A DNA stretch of 64,000 nucleotides from Thermoguttaceae bacterium. GTDB taxonomy: Bacteria; Planctomycetota; Planctomycetia; Pirellulales; Thermoguttaceae. The stretch is from positions 28,248-92,247 of the forward strand of contig JARKPK010000104.1 in NCBI GenBank assembly GCA_029975295.1, given 5' to 3'. The notes beneath the pieces were generated by a model. It was not told where the DNA came from. It saw only the letters and a list, made by a program, of their open reading frames with translations, and ran no database searches. Position numbers and translations under genes: made by a program. Positions 37,163 through 47,078 of this stretch are shown here, one piece after another (positions within the stretch are counted from its first letter, which is position 1; every line of letters starts with the position of its first letter).

Positions 37163-39910
37163 ATGCACACTCATGAAAGCCCGCCCATGACCACCCGGCA
37201 TTCCCCGCCCAGCTTTGTCTTCGCTTTTCTGGCCGCAGCATGCACTGTATTCTCACCCGAACCTCGATCCGCTGCAAACGCGGCCGGTGCGGAAGCCAAG
37301 TCCGCCCGTCCCCTGACGCTTTGGTACGCCAAGCCGGCCGAAACGTGGTCGAAGGAGGCCCTGCCGATCGGAAACGGGCGGCTGGGGGCCATGTTGTTCG
37401 GCGGGATCAGCATCGAGCGGATTCAATTCAACGAAAGCTCCCTATGGTCGGGCGACAACAACTGGGACGGCGAGTATCAGCTCGGCGATCACGGGTTTGG
37501 CAACTATCGCAATTTCGGCGACCTGTTCATCGAGTTCGGACCGCCCGACAAGCCGACCGTTACGTCGCCGAGCGGCCACGCCCACGGCGATGGCAACGGC
37601 GTTGGCAACTCTTTCGATCGGCGGCCGGAAACGAAGTGGTGCATCGCCAATCCGGGCGATGCGGTGGTTTGGCAGATCGAACTGCCCAAACCGGCCAAAG
37701 TCGGCGCCTACACGCTTACCAGCGCCAACGATGTCCCCTCGCGCGATCCGCAAGAGTGGACGCTGGCCGGTTCGAACGACGGCAACGACTGGACGACGCT
37801 CGATCGCCGCACGCTGGAAGGGCCGTTCGCCCAGCGGCACGAAACCCGGCGATTCGCCGTGGAAAAGCCAGCCGAGTTCCGCTTCTATCAATTCTCGTTC
37901 GTGCCGAAGAGCCGGGCGCATTTTCAGGTGGCAGAGATCTCCCTTGACGGAATCGAGGCAACCTCTGCCCCGCCGCCAACACCGGCCGACTACCGGCGCG
38001 AACTCGACATCGCGACGGGCATTCACCGAACGGCTTTTCAACACGACGGGATCCGCTTCGTTCGAGAGGCCTTTGCCAGCCATCTCGACCAAGTGCTGGT
38101 GTTTCACTATACGGCCCATCGCGACGAGCAACCGATCGGCGCACTATCCGGCAAGATTCGGCTTGTTCCCGGCCAGCCCGACACAACCGTCGTCGCCGGC
38201 GAACGGTGGCTCGGCTGGGAGGCCGCGCTGCCCAACTCGCTGCAACATGCCTGCCGCCTGCACGTGCAGCACTCCGGCGGCCGTGTCGAGGCCGCCGAAA
38301 ACGCGCTGGCGTTTGCCGATTGCCAAAGCCTAACGCTCCTGTTGGCGGCCCGCACGGATTATGCCCCTCGGTACGAAACTCATTGGCGGGGCGATCGGCC
38401 CGGCCCAATCGTCGCTCAAGACCTTGCCGCCGCTGCGGCGAAGCCGTACGCATCGCTGCGGCAAACGCATGTGGACGACTTGGTTGCGTTGCTCCAGCGT
38501 GTGCAGGTGGACTGGGGCCGGTCCGACCCGTCCGTCGCCTTGCTGCCGACCGACGCGCGCCTGAGCGCGTATGCCCAAGGCGGCAACGACCCCGAACTCG
38601 AGCAATTGATGTTTCACTACGGACGCTACCTGCTCGCCGGCAGTTCCCGGCCCGGCGGCCTGCCGGCGAATTTGCAGGGCTTGTGGAACGACAGCAACCG
38701 TCCGGCCTGGGCAAGCGACTATCACAACAACATCAACGTGCAGATGAACTATTGGGGGGCCGAATCGACGGCGTTGCCGGAGTGCCACCAACCGCTGCTC
38801 GATTTCGTGACGGCCTGCGCCGAGCCGTGCCGATTGGCCACCCGCAAGGCCTTCGGCGAGAAGACCCGCGGCTGGACGGCGCGGACCAGTCAAAGCATCT
38901 TCGGCGGCAACGGCTGGCAGTGGAACATTCCGGCCAGCGCCTGGTATGCCCAACACATGGGTTGGCACTACGCCTTCACCCAAGATGAAGAATTCCTACG
39001 CCGCCAGGGCTATCCGATGGTCAAAGAGATTTGCCAGTTCTGGGAAGATCACCTGAAAGAACTACCCGACGGCTCGCTTGTCGCTCCTAACGGTTGGTCG
39101 CCCGAGCACGGTCCGCGCGAGGACGGCGTGATGCACGACCAGCAAATCATCTGGGAGCTGTTTCAAACCTACCTCGAGATGGCCCGGGCGTTGAACGTCG
39201 ATACCGATTACCAAACGAAAATTGCCGCGATGCAGGCGCGACTTGCGCCGAATCGCGTCGGTCGCTGGGGCCAACTCCAGGAATGGCAGACCGACCGCGA
39301 CGACCCGAAGAACACCCATCGGCACACATCCCACCTTTTCGCCGTTTATCCGGGGCGCCAGATCAGTTTGGCGCAAACGCCCGAGTTGGCCCGCGCGGCC
39401 GTCGTCAGCCTGAAAGCCCGCAGCAACGATCAAAGCGATCAACCCTTCACCGCGGCCACGACCATCGGCGACAGCCGCCGCTCGTGGACCTGGCCTTGGC
39501 GCTGCGCGCTGTGGGCCCGCCTGGGCGAAGCGGAGCGGGCCGGAGTGATGGTCCGCGGATTGCTGACCTACAACACGATGCCCAACCTGTTTTGCACTCA
39601 CCCTCCCTTCCAAATCGACGGGAATCTTGGAATCACCGGCGCCGTGGCCGAAATGCTCCTACAAAGCCATGCCGGCGAAATCAGCCTTCTGCCGGCAATT
39701 CCCGAACGATGGGCCGCCGAAGGTTCATTCCACGGGCTTCGAGCTCGCGGCGGCTACCGCGTCGATTGCACATGGCGGAACGGGCGTGTGACCGCGTTCC
39801 GCATTGCGCCCGACAAGGCCCGCGACAAGTCGGCTGCGGTCAAGGTCCGCATCGCCGGGCAAACCGTGCTTGTCCGCCCGAGCGATCTCTGGCAAACGCC
39901 CGCGCCATGA
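37163..39910 (+). CDS. GH95 family alpha-L-fucosidase with inserted discoidin-like module
   Basis: A secreted glycoside hydrolase of 915 residues. After a signal peptide come the GH95 N-terminal beta-domain ([32 protein letters not shown]) and the (alpha/alpha)6 domain with [49 protein letters not shown] and [14 protein letters not shown], which carry the catalytic Asn/Glu/Asp set. Between NFGDLFIEF (about 119) and [10 protein letters not shown] (about 276) lies an F5/8-C-type carbohydrate-binding fold ([34 protein letters not shown]), apparently inserted in the first beta-domain. Codons TTG-ATG at 37160-37165; the ATG is used. It should cut fucosyl linkages in plant or algal polysaccharide. 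Confidence 0.9.
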   Translation: MHTHESPPMTTRHSPPSFVFAFLAAACTVFSPEPRSAANAAGAEAKSARPLTLWYAKPAETWSKEALPIGNGRLGAMLFGGISIERIQFNESSLWSGDNNWDGEYQLGDHGFGNYRNFGDLFIEFGPPDKPTVTSPSGHAHGDGNGVGNSFDRRPETKWCIANPGDAVVWQIELPKPAKVGAYTLTSANDVPSRDPQEWTLAGSNDGNDWTTLDRRTLEGPFAQRHETRRFAVEKPAEFRFYQFSFVPKSRAHFQVAEISLDGIEATSAPPPTPADYRRELDIATGIHRTAFQHDGIRFVREAFASHLDQVLVFHYTAHRDEQPIGALSGKIRLVPGQPDTTVVAGERWLGWEAALPNSLQHACRLHVQHSGGRVEAAENALAFADCQSLTLLLAARTDYAPRYETHWRGDRPGPIVAQDLAAAAAKPYASLRQTHVDDLVALLQRVQVDWGRSDPSVALLPTDARLSAYAQGGNDPELEQLMFHYGRYLLAGSSRPGGLPANLQGLWNDSNRPAWASDYHNNINVQMNYWGAESTALPECHQPLLDFVTACAEPCRLATRKAFGEKTRGWTARTSQSIFGGNGWQWNIPASAWYAQHMGWHYAFTQDEEFLRRQGYPMVKEICQFWEDHLKELPDGSLVAPNGWSPEHGPREDGVMHDQQIIWELFQTYLEMARALNVDTDYQTKIAAMQARLAPNRVGRWGQLQEWQTDRDDPKNTHRHTSHLFAVYPGRQISLAQTPELARAAVVSLKARSNDQSDQPFTAATTIGDSRRSWTWPWRCALWARLGEAERAGVMVRGLLTYNTMPNLFCTHPPFQIDGNLGITGAVAEMLLQSHAGEISLLPAIPERWAAEGSFHGLRARGGYRVDCTWRNGRVTAFRIAPDKARDKSAAVKVRIAGQTVLVRPSDLWQTPAP

Positions 39911-39952
39911 AACAACGCCCCCGAAACCCCGCCGAACGCCGCTCGGCCGCCG

Positions 39953-40030
39953 TTAACGACAGTCTCCCGATTCGTTCAACGCAAAGCACAGCACAGCCAT
40001 CATCGTCATCGCAAAGAGCAACGGTTCCAT
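39953..40030 (-). CDS. candidate 25-residue hydrophobic peptide
   Basis: ATG at 40030 is preceded by AGAGGA with six bases spacing. The product is MEPLLFAMTMMAVLCFALNE plus a short SGDCR tail: one short hydrophobic stretch. There is no family evidence; it could be a chance frame. Confidence 0.35.
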   Translation of the reverse strand: MEPLLFAMTMMAVLCFALNESGDCR

Positions 40031-40364
40031 AGTTTATCCTCTGTTTCTTGCGGCCCAGCACAACGTGCTCCAACCTTGCCGTCAGCTCAATCTCAACCGC
40101 TTTCGTTTCGTTTTTCCTGCCTCTGCTTGAAATACCGCCCGATTGTTTCCGGTGCCGCACGCCCAATCCGCGCGACAACTCATCTATCCGTGCGTGTGTA
40201 CGATTGGAGCTATCCCAACGCGCATTCCTTCTTCGAGTACCCGCGTGGATTGGCCTGAAAGAGCTTACCGCTCGGTGCCTGTTATTCGCGGTTGGCGCAT
40301 TTCTGTTGCTTCGCAAGGCGGCGCAATCGCAATCACCGAAGTCCGGAGCCTTTTCGCAGCGCAT

Positions 40365-40475
40365 TCAATCACGGTTGCTTAACCTACCCAAAAGCGCACC
40401 CACGAATGCGCCGACGAACGTCGGACTCAAAATCGAACCCAATACAAGCAGGATGATAAGCATGATGATCGCCAT
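40365..40475 (-). CDS. candidate 36-residue small membrane protein
   Basis: ATG at 40475 follows GAGGTG by six bases. The product opens MAIIMLIILLVLGSILSPTF and continues VGAFVGALLGRLSNRD, giving one or two hydrophobic helices with a small-residue (G/A) second helix and a positively charged end. It resembles many unannotated bacterial micro-membrane proteins. It lies alone in a gap and on the opposite strand to both flanking genes. Confidence 0.5.
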   Translation of the reverse strand: MAIIMLIILLVLGSILSPTFVGAFVGALLGRLSNRD

Positions 40476-40644
40476 GCTTCACCTCGCCCTTTCTGTTTGA
40501 ATTGTTCAACCCTCAAATCACCCGTTGGCCATCTTCATTTCTAAATACGGTGAGAGTTGGTGCCGAATGACAACTCGAAGGCGGAACAACAAGCGAAGAA
40601 CTGCAAGTTCGGAAAAAAGGTCGGGCAACGATGACAGACCTTGG

Positions 40645-40668
40645 GCCGGAACCGCAGCGGGTTCCGGC
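40645..40668. repeat. perfect 9-bp inverted repeat (hairpin)
   Basis: GCCGGAACC at 40645-40653 pairs with GGTTCCGGC at 40660-40668 around a six-base loop. No T-run follows on either strand, so a classical intrinsic terminator is doubtful. Confidence 0.4.
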
Positions 40669-40951
40669 AGCGGAAGGCGGCCGCTATGATGATGGTCGTT
40701 CTGCCGACCCGTTGTGCCGCATCTCGGCCGCCGGATTCGGCGATTCGGCTGAGAACCGCTTTAACGTCGCGCCTTTTTTCGGTCGGTCGGCCTGCGGTTG
40801 AAGGAATCTCGCGCCTGTTCAGAAGATGAAACGACGACCGCGAAGACTATCAGAAACATCAACTCAGCCGGGATGCCGCCGAGACAAGGCGTGGCCCGAC
40901 GGCGGCAAGAGGCGGCTCGATCACTTGTCATCGGCTTCTCTTGGGCTCGGC

Positions 40952-42196
40952 ATGCCGGCGCAGCGGCCGTTGGCGGTCGAGCCGTCGGCCGAGTTGCCCG
41001 CGGTGGTTCTCCGCGCCGCCGTACGGCAGCCCCTGATCTACCGCAAGCGGTTGGCCGAGTGGGGCAACGCTCGGCCCGGCGACGTGGTGGCGGTTTATGC
41101 CGGCGACGAACTGATCGGCTATGGGCTGTTCAATCCGCGCAGCGAGATCGCCGTGCGGATGCTCTCTTTCGGCGCGCAACTGCCCGACGCTGGGTTCTGG
41201 GAGGCTCGGCTTCGCCGCGCCGTGGCACTGCGCCGCGAACTGCTGCGGCTCGACGAGCACACCAACGCTTACCGGGTGATTCATGCCGAGGCCGATGGGC
41301 TCTCGGGCATCGTCGTCGATCGGCTGGGCGACGTGCTCTCGGCCGAAGCGTTCAGCCTGGGGATGTATCAGCGCGGCATGGACCTGCTGCAACGCCTTGC
41401 TCCGTTGTGCGACGCGCGGCATCTGGTGCTTCGCGGCAGTCCGCAGTTTCTCAGTCAAGAGGGCGACGACGCCCCGCTGCGGCAATCGCCCGGCTGCCCA
41501 GAGCAAACGATCATCACCGAGTACGGCACGCGGTTCCGCGTTTCGCCGGGCGGCGGGCACAAGACGGGCTTCTTCTGCGACCAGCGAGAGAACCGCCGTC
41601 GCCTGGCCGAGTTCTGCCGCGACCGCTGCGTGCTCGACCTTTGCTGCTACACCGGCGGGTTCGCCGTTCAGGCCAAACGGCTCGGGCAGGCCCGCGAGGT
41701 AACAGGCGTCGATCTCGACGAAGAACCGCTGCAACTGGCCCGCGAAAACGCCAACCTCAATCAGGTGCGGGTGCGATTCGTTCAGGCCGACGCCTTCGGT
41801 TATATGCGCGAGATGATCGCCCAAGGCCGCCGGTACGATGTCGTGGTGCTCGATCCGCCCAAGTTGATCCGCACCCGCGCGGAATACGACGAAGGCGTGC
41901 GCAAACACTTCGACCTGAACCGCTTGGCGATGCGGCTGGTTGAGGATGGCGGCCTGCTGCTGACTTGTTCGTGCTCGGGCTTGCTGGGCGAAGAGCAGTT
42001 TGCCGAGCTGCTTCGTTCGGCCGCGCGGCAGGCCGGCGACGAGCTGCCCGGCGAAACGCCCTCGGGCCGGCGGCGCCACGGTCCGCGCAGCATGCAGATT
42101 CTGGCCCGAACCCAGGCCGCGGCCGACCATCCGGTGGCCGGCGACGTTCCCGAGACGGATTATCTGAAGGCCTTTTGGCTGCGGTTGACGGATTGA
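40952..42196 (+). CDS. class I SAM-dependent rRNA methyltransferase (RlmI-like)
   Basis: A 414-residue methyltransferase with an N-terminal PUA-like RNA-binding domain (ARPGDVVAVYAGDELIGYGL), the central EEHL-like region, and the SAM domain CVLDLCCYTGGFAVQA with DPPKLIRTRAEYDEG and the TCSCSGLLG motif holding the catalytic Cys typical of m5C enzymes such as RlmI. It should methylate large-subunit rRNA. The open frame begins at 40826, but the first 42 residues there are Arg-rich and unlike the family; MPAQRPLAVEPS at 40952 is adopted, with no clear Shine-Dalgarno for either. Confidence 0.88.
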   Translation: MPAQRPLAVEPSAELPAVVLRAAVRQPLIYRKRLAEWGNARPGDVVAVYAGDELIGYGLFNPRSEIAVRMLSFGAQLPDAGFWEARLRRAVALRRELLRLDEHTNAYRVIHAEADGLSGIVVDRLGDVLSAEAFSLGMYQRGMDLLQRLAPLCDARHLVLRGSPQFLSQEGDDAPLRQSPGCPEQTIITEYGTRFRVSPGGGHKTGFFCDQRENRRRLAEFCRDRCVLDLCCYTGGFAVQAKRLGQAREVTGVDLDEEPLQLARENANLNQVRVRFVQADAFGYMREMIAQGRRYDVVVLDPPKLIRTRAEYDEGVRKHFDLNRLAMRLVEDGGLLLTCSCSGLLGEEQFAELLRSAARQAGDELPGETPSGRRRHGPRSMQILARTQAAADHPVAGDVPETDYLKAFWLRLTD

Positions 42197-42279
42197 ACCG
42201 GCCGGCGGTTTCCAACCGGGGAACGACTTGCCCGCCTTGGCGCAGTTGAAGGCAATGCGTACTTGCGGATCGAGGGCGG

Positions 42280-43275
42280 CTATCGCGCCGCCGACCGCAG
42301 CCGATCGATCAATCGCCGCATGTCATCGGGAATGGGCATTTCGAACTCCAATCGCTCGCCGGTCATCGGGTGATCCAGTGCGAGTCGATAGGCGTGAAGG
42401 GCATGGCGGACCGCGCCGCTGCGGTCGGGGACGATTTGGCCTGAAGGCAAGCGGCGATACACTTTGTCGCCGCAGACGGGATGCCCGGCTTCAGATAGGT
42501 GAATGCGGATCTGGTGCGTTCGCCCCGTCTCCAATCGGCACTCGATCCAAGTGTAGTTGCCGAGAACCTCGCGGACGGCAACGTGGGTAACGGCGCGACG
42601 CCCTTTCGAGGGGTCGTCGGTGCTGCCGCGGCGGCCGTCGCCGCGGTCGCGCACCAGGTACGACTCGATCGTCTGCGGCTCGATCACGCCCTCGACCACC
42701 GCCCAATAACGGCGGTCGATCCGGTGCGCGCGGAAGGCGGCCACCAGCCGGCGTTCGGCCTCGGCCGAAAGCGCGAACACCATCAATCCGCTCGTCTCGC
42801 GATCGAGACGATGCACGGCGCGCACCCGGAGCGGCGCGGCCTTGCGGTTTCGCGCGCGGCCGGCGGCGCGCGCCCGCCGCGAAAGAACTCGGGTGAGCAT
42901 CTCGTCGAGAGTCGGTTGCAACTGCCGCCGCCGCGGCGACCAATCGCGCTCTTCGCTATGGCGCGTGCTGGTGACGCCTGCCGGCTTTTCGACGATCACA
43001 ATGTGCGCGTCGGAATAGCGGATGCGCAACTGGTCGTCGCGCGGCGGGGCGTTGCGCGGCTCGTCCCAAAGTTTGACGACATCGCCCTGTTTCAACCGCC
43101 GACCGCGATCGACGCAAAGATTCCCATTGACCTCGACGTGGCGATTCTCGACGAGCCGGTGCACCTTCGACCACGACTCGCCGGGCAGCAACTGCCGCAG
43201 CACCGGCCCCAGCGCCAATCCCACCAATTCGCCTTCGATATGGAAGTTCCTGAAGCCCGTCATGGGCTTCATCAT
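42280..43275 (-). CDS. RluA family pseudouridine synthase
   Basis: A 331-residue RNA-modifying enzyme. An N-terminal S4-like domain (WSKVHRLVENRHVEVNGNLC) is followed by the catalytic domain with IVIVEKPAGVTSTRH and the catalytic Asp in VRAVHRLDRETSGLMVFA; RTHQIRIHLSEAGHPVCGD is the family motif after it. A stretch of about 40 basic residues (RRQLQPTLDEML to RARNRKAAP) lies between them. Starts at 43275, 43272 and 43263 are all possible. It follows the beta-helix gene by 38 bases on the same strand. Confidence 0.9.
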   Translation of the reverse strand: MMKPMTGFRNFHIEGELVGLALGPVLRQLLPGESWSKVHRLVENRHVEVNGNLCVDRGRRLKQGDVVKLWDEPRNAPPRDDQLRIRYSDAHIVIVEKPAGVTSTRHSEERDWSPRRRQLQPTLDEMLTRVLSRRARAAGRARNRKAAPLRVRAVHRLDRETSGLMVFALSAEAERRLVAAFRAHRIDRRYWAVVEGVIEPQTIESYLVRDRGDGRRGSTDDPSKGRRAVTHVAVREVLGNYTWIECRLETGRTHQIRIHLSEAGHPVCGDKVYRRLPSGQIVPDRSGAVRHALHAYRLALDHPMTGERLEFEMPIPDDMRRLIDRLRSAAR

Positions 43276-43313
43276 ATCGGCCCGGGGCGGCGGCGCGCAG
43301 GGCGGCGCGGCGG

Positions 43314-46300
43314 TTATTGTTTCGGACCGGGAGCCGGCGGCGGTTCGGGCCGCTTCACCTCCGGAATCTTCGCGTCGCCCGTGCCGTGGATGCCCTCGAT
43401 GCTGTTCAGCTCGATCGCCGCGGTCAGGCCCGGCTGATCGACCGCCACGCCCGCCGGCTTGTTCTCGCCGAAGGCCGTGGGATACCAGAAAAAGGCGTGG
43501 TTGCGGCGAATGACGCTGAAATCGCCGCCGCTGATGCGGTAGCCGTTCTGCGCGTCGCGCGACACGTTGAACTCGACGAGCGTGCCGCAAACGGCGCTGC
43601 TGCGATCGGGGCCTTCCGAGCGAACGGGTCGGCCGCTGATCGTAACGCCGTCGGTGCGGCTGCGGACGAAGCTGTTATGCCGCAGCAGGTTGCCCAGCGC
43701 GCGGGGGAACTCGATCGGCAAGTTGCCCGTGTCGCCCGAGGTTACCAGCGCGCCGGCCGAACATTCCTCGGCGCGATTGCCTTCGACGTGATTGAAGAAC
43801 AGCGGCGTGATGCCGCGGTTCCACGTTCGCGGCATCGAGCCGGCCAAGGTGGTGCCGCTGGCGTAGAGGAACAGGCCCGGCTTTCGCTGCCGCGCAATCG
43901 TATTGCCGGAAACCACGTTTTCGACGCACGAAATCCAAAGCTGAATGCCGGTCATGCCGTCGGGCGTGTGGTTCTCGATAATCAGATTGCGGTAGAACAT
44001 CGTGCCCACGGCGATCGTACTCTTCTCGTCGGGCGCAACGCGCCAGGGGCGATCGATCAGCAGCCGCGGCCCCTGCCGCCCCACCACGCGGCGCGTTTGC
44101 CCTTGCCCGCGACCGTCGAACACGGTGACGAAGTACTGGTGGATCGGCGGCTCGTCGGTTTCGTCGAAATCGTCGGGCGGCCAAAACGGCGTTTCCCGCC
44201 CCTGAGCATCGCGGGGCAATTGGTCGCGTTTGACGCTGCCCAAGCGGTCGTCGGGCGTGGGCTCGAACGCCTCGGGCAAGAGGACGCTCTGTGAGTCGGC
44301 CCCGGCCGCTTTGCCGAAATACATCGTCCGATGGTTCGCCTCGAAGAGGATCATCTCGCCGACGTTCTGATCGGTGCCCGCCACGCCGCCGAAACGCATC
44401 GGCCCGGCGCCCGCCCCGCTTGCCGCGCCGGCCGGCCCCAGCGGCGGAACCACACCGTTGCGGGCGATGACATTGTGGACCACGCTGCCGCGTCCGGTCG
44501 AGAACCACAGCAGCCGCCGACCGGTCGGCCCGCCCGCCTCGGCCCCAGGGGGCGAAGACACCAGGTTGTTCTCGATCAGGCATCGTTCGATCCGCTCGCA
44601 ACGGCCGAGGATCACCGCCTCGGCGTTTCCGCCGAATCGAGTGACGGGCACAAGCCGGTTGTTCACGAAGTCGCAATCGACCACGCCCGAGAGGAACAGC
44701 GGCGCGCGTCCCCAAAGCTCGCACTCCTTCACCGTGCAGCCGACGGCGTTGACCACCTTTACGCCGCAGTTTTCGCTTTGCTTGCCTTCAATGTCGATCA
44801 CCCGCAGGCCGCGCACAATGCAACCTTCGATCGGCGTCAGTGTGTTTTCTTTTCCCAACGCCACGCCCACGCTGGTTCTGGGCGAGCCTGCGACCGTCAG
44901 GTCTTCGATGCCTGCACGATCGCCGCAGAGCCAAACGGCCGCGGCATCGCCGCCGGGCAACGTGCCGTCTTTGGCTGCGAAACGTGCAACCAACTCGGCT
45001 TGCTGAATGACGATCTTGTCGGAATTCTTGGGGAACGGCATGTCGGTCGGCTGAAACTCGGGATCGGCACTGAAAACAAAGGCGTCGATGCTGATTCCCC
45101 CGCCGCGCTCGTTCCGCCATACAACGCGATGCTCGCCCGCGCTGGGCGCCTTGATCGTGCCCGATAAGGCCCAGCGGTAGGTGCCGAAGCTGCCGGTGTT
45201 GGGCAGGTTTTCAAGCGTGATCGGCTCGCCCTCGCCCACCCGCAGCGAGAACCGGCCGCTCACGCCATCGAGGCCGTAGGGCTTCATCTCGGTAGCGTAG
45301 CGTAAAAACACCCGGTACTCTCCGGCGGCGGGAAAGACGACGCGATACTCCATCTCATCGCCGGGAGTATGCACCGCACCGGGCGATTGATTCCACGATG
45401 AACGCCCCGGGGCCTGCATCGCGGCCGAAGGATCGACCTCCCATTGCAATCGCGTGGCTGTTGCGCCGGCGCCGCGCAGTCGCACCGCCGCGGGCACCTT
45501 CAGCGTTGCTTTCATGCGATACAACCCGGGCTGAAGCAGCACTTCGCCGCCGCCGGCCGCTGAGATCCGATCGAGCTCGCGCTGCAAATCGACCTCGGGC
45601 GATGGGGAAAGGCGAACGACCGCACCGGCCCGAACTTGCGGTGGTGCGATTGTGATCTTCAGCGGCTCGGCCCAGCCGAACCGTCCGCCCTGTCCGGCAT
45701 GGACCCAAAGTTGATACTCGCCCGGTTCGAGTTTCTCGGGCAACCGGGCCTGCACGTGATACTTGGCGGCCGACACAATCGGCAGCCAATGGCCGTACTG
45801 GCCCGGACGCGTCAAGGTGATCCAAGCGATCGAACAATCGGGCCGCTGGGCCAGATTGCGGCCGAACACCCGGAGCAACCGTCCGCCGGCAGACTCCTCA
45901 ACCCGGCACCACCACGGCTGCGGCACGTTCAAGCGGATCGGCCGCGATGCGCCCGATGCGTTCCGCGCCCAAACGATCATCGGCCCGTCGAACGCCTTCT
46001 CCGGAAACGTGGCGGCGGCATACCGATCGGAAGCGAATTGCGTTTTCAACGGTTGAAACTGCCCGCCGGGCGATTGGGCCGATCGGCCCCACGCGATCCA
46101 CTGATCGGACAAGCCCGCCCCCACGGCAAAGAAGGTCTCGTCCGGCCCGGCGTCGATCGTATGCTCGAACACCTGCGGGGCGCCGCCCGAGGCCTCGGCC
46201 CGGCCGACCGGTGGCGTGTAGTCCTGCCCGGGCATGAAGCTCGGCGGCGGCGAAGGAGCGGGCCATGCGTCGCCGGGCAACGGCGCCTCGGCCGTGCGAG

Positions 46301-46460
46301 CAATGCCGCCCGGCATCGCCGCCATCGGCCCGCCGCTCAACGCCATGGCTGCAATCAAAAGCACGATGGGCCGCGCGAAGCGCGGGCGAACCGCAACGGA
46401 ACATCGCCCCCTTACAACAGATGCCGATCGCGCTGCCCCTGTTTGTTCAAAGCAAACCAT
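43314..46460 (-). CDS. large secreted right-handed beta-helix protein
   Basis: A 1048-residue exported protein of unknown substrate. After a signal peptide (RPIVLLIAAMALSGG) there are two beta-sandwich-like regions (IPT-like and a carbohydrate-binding-like segment with GEYRVFLRYATEMK and ISIDAFVFSADPEF) surrounding the start of a pectate-lyase-type helix (SAAGGGEVLLQPGLYRMKAT). Helix turns rich in N and V follow: VKVVNAVGCTVKECELWG, RCLIENNLVSSPPG, RNLIIENHTPDG and ENVVSGNTIARQ. The fold suggests polysaccharide lyase or binding function. The ATG at 46460 has GGAG eight bases upstream. A long frame extension to 46580 is ignored. Confidence 0.8.
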   Translation of the reverse strand: MVCFEQTGAARSASVVRGRCSVAVRPRFARPIVLLIAAMALSGGPMAAMPGGIARTAEAPLPGDAWPAPSPPPSFMPGQDYTPPVGRAEASGGAPQVFEHTIDAGPDETFFAVGAGLSDQWIAWGRSAQSPGGQFQPLKTQFASDRYAAATFPEKAFDGPMIVWARNASGASRPIRLNVPQPWWCRVEESAGGRLLRVFGRNLAQRPDCSIAWITLTRPGQYGHWLPIVSAAKYHVQARLPEKLEPGEYQLWVHAGQGGRFGWAEPLKITIAPPQVRAGAVVRLSPSPEVDLQRELDRISAAGGGEVLLQPGLYRMKATLKVPAAVRLRGAGATATRLQWEVDPSAAMQAPGRSSWNQSPGAVHTPGDEMEYRVVFPAAGEYRVFLRYATEMKPYGLDGVSGRFSLRVGEGEPITLENLPNTGSFGTYRWALSGTIKAPSAGEHRVVWRNERGGGISIDAFVFSADPEFQPTDMPFPKNSDKIVIQQAELVARFAAKDGTLPGGDAAAVWLCGDRAGIEDLTVAGSPRTSVGVALGKENTLTPIEGCIVRGLRVIDIEGKQSENCGVKVVNAVGCTVKECELWGRAPLFLSGVVDCDFVNNRLVPVTRFGGNAEAVILGRCERIERCLIENNLVSSPPGAEAGGPTGRRLLWFSTGRGSVVHNVIARNGVVPPLGPAGAASGAGAGPMRFGGVAGTDQNVGEMILFEANHRTMYFGKAAGADSQSVLLPEAFEPTPDDRLGSVKRDQLPRDAQGRETPFWPPDDFDETDEPPIHQYFVTVFDGRGQGQTRRVVGRQGPRLLIDRPWRVAPDEKSTIAVGTMFYRNLIIENHTPDGMTGIQLWISCVENVVSGNTIARQRKPGLFLYASGTTLAGSMPRTWNRGITPLFFNHVEGNRAEECSAGALVTSGDTGNLPIEFPRALGNLLRHNSFVRSRTDGVTISGRPVRSEGPDRSSAVCGTLVEFNVSRDAQNGYRISGGDFSVIRRNHAFFWYPTAFGENKPAGVAVDQPGLTAAIELNSIEGIHGTGDAKIPEVKRPEPPPAPGPKQ

Positions 46461-46598
46461 TGTTCTTTCTCCGGCGTTCTTTCGGCACTTCTGTTTTGTA
46501 ATCGTTCCCATCGTCCCCAATCGTGATCGCCAAGCGATTATCAGGGTTCCAACTCGACCGCACGACGGGAAGCAAGGCAACAGACAGTCGTCTCATTT

Positions 46599-46612
46599 CA
46601 ATCACGTGATTG
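46599..46612. promoter_or_regulatory. perfect 14-bp palindrome, candidate operator
   Basis: CAATCACGTGATTG is a perfect palindrome lying 139 bases before the beta-helix start in a divergent promoter region. Such symmetry fits a dimeric regulator, but no cognate regulator is encoded nearby. Confidence 0.4.
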
Positions 46613-46688
46613 TGAACAGCAAAAAGCGCCCGGCGAGATTGTGCTGGTTGCACTCCGACACACGTTCTGGCGGCAGGGGATGAAATAT

Positions 46689-46706
46689 GATTCCTGTGAT
46701 TCCTGT
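46689..46706. repeat. tandem 9-bp repeat
   Basis: GATTCCTGT occurs twice in direct succession (46689-46697 and 46698-46706). It may be a slippage duplication or half-sites. Confidence 0.35.
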
Positions 46707-47078
46707 GGGGTGGGTTGGCTGCGATTGTACCATCGAGCCGGCGGTCGGGCAAAACGGCACGGCCTCGACCAGCGCCGGCACAAGCGAATGCAGACGCGCA
46801 ACCGCCTCCGCCTGCAAACACCGCCGCGCAGCTCTTGCAGTTCGTCGCGCGTTAGGCGGCTCATACCGACAAGTTCGTGAAAGGCCCCGGCACTGCTTGC
46901 CATCGGTAGCAAGGCTGAGTACGATTCTTCGAGTGGACGGAATCGTCTCGGCCGCCTTCCTTACTGCCTTGCTGCGAATGAACACAGACCGATTCGGCGC
47001 CGATCGCCCGCATCGAGGCCGAGGTCGTCAGACGCCTGCAAACACCTCATTGTTTTTCTAACCTGTCGGAGAATCACC

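Larger units (their letters stand above)
39911..40951. other. about 1.0-kb AT-richer gap with micro-ORFs
   Basis: From about 39,950 to 40,640 the base composition is visibly less GC-rich than in the flanking genes. Longer frames (for example 40048-40500 on +) are not protein-like. Two very short minus-strand frames with good ribosome-binding sites are listed separately, as is a hairpin at 40645-40668. Confidence 0.5.
46461..47078. other. 618-base divergent intergenic region
   Basis: It separates the beta-helix gene (-) from the sugar isomerase gene (+). It contains the palindrome and tandem repeat listed separately; frames crossing it are not protein-like. Confidence 0.5.

Noticed and set aside
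40048..40500. 150-codon + strand frame in the AT-richer gap
   Set aside because: No ribosome-binding site and mixed composition; opposite-strand micro-ORFs have better signals.
46602..46985. 127-codon minus-strand frame in the divergent promoter region
   Set aside because: Composition is random and it crosses the palindrome and repeats; no Shine-Dalgarno.
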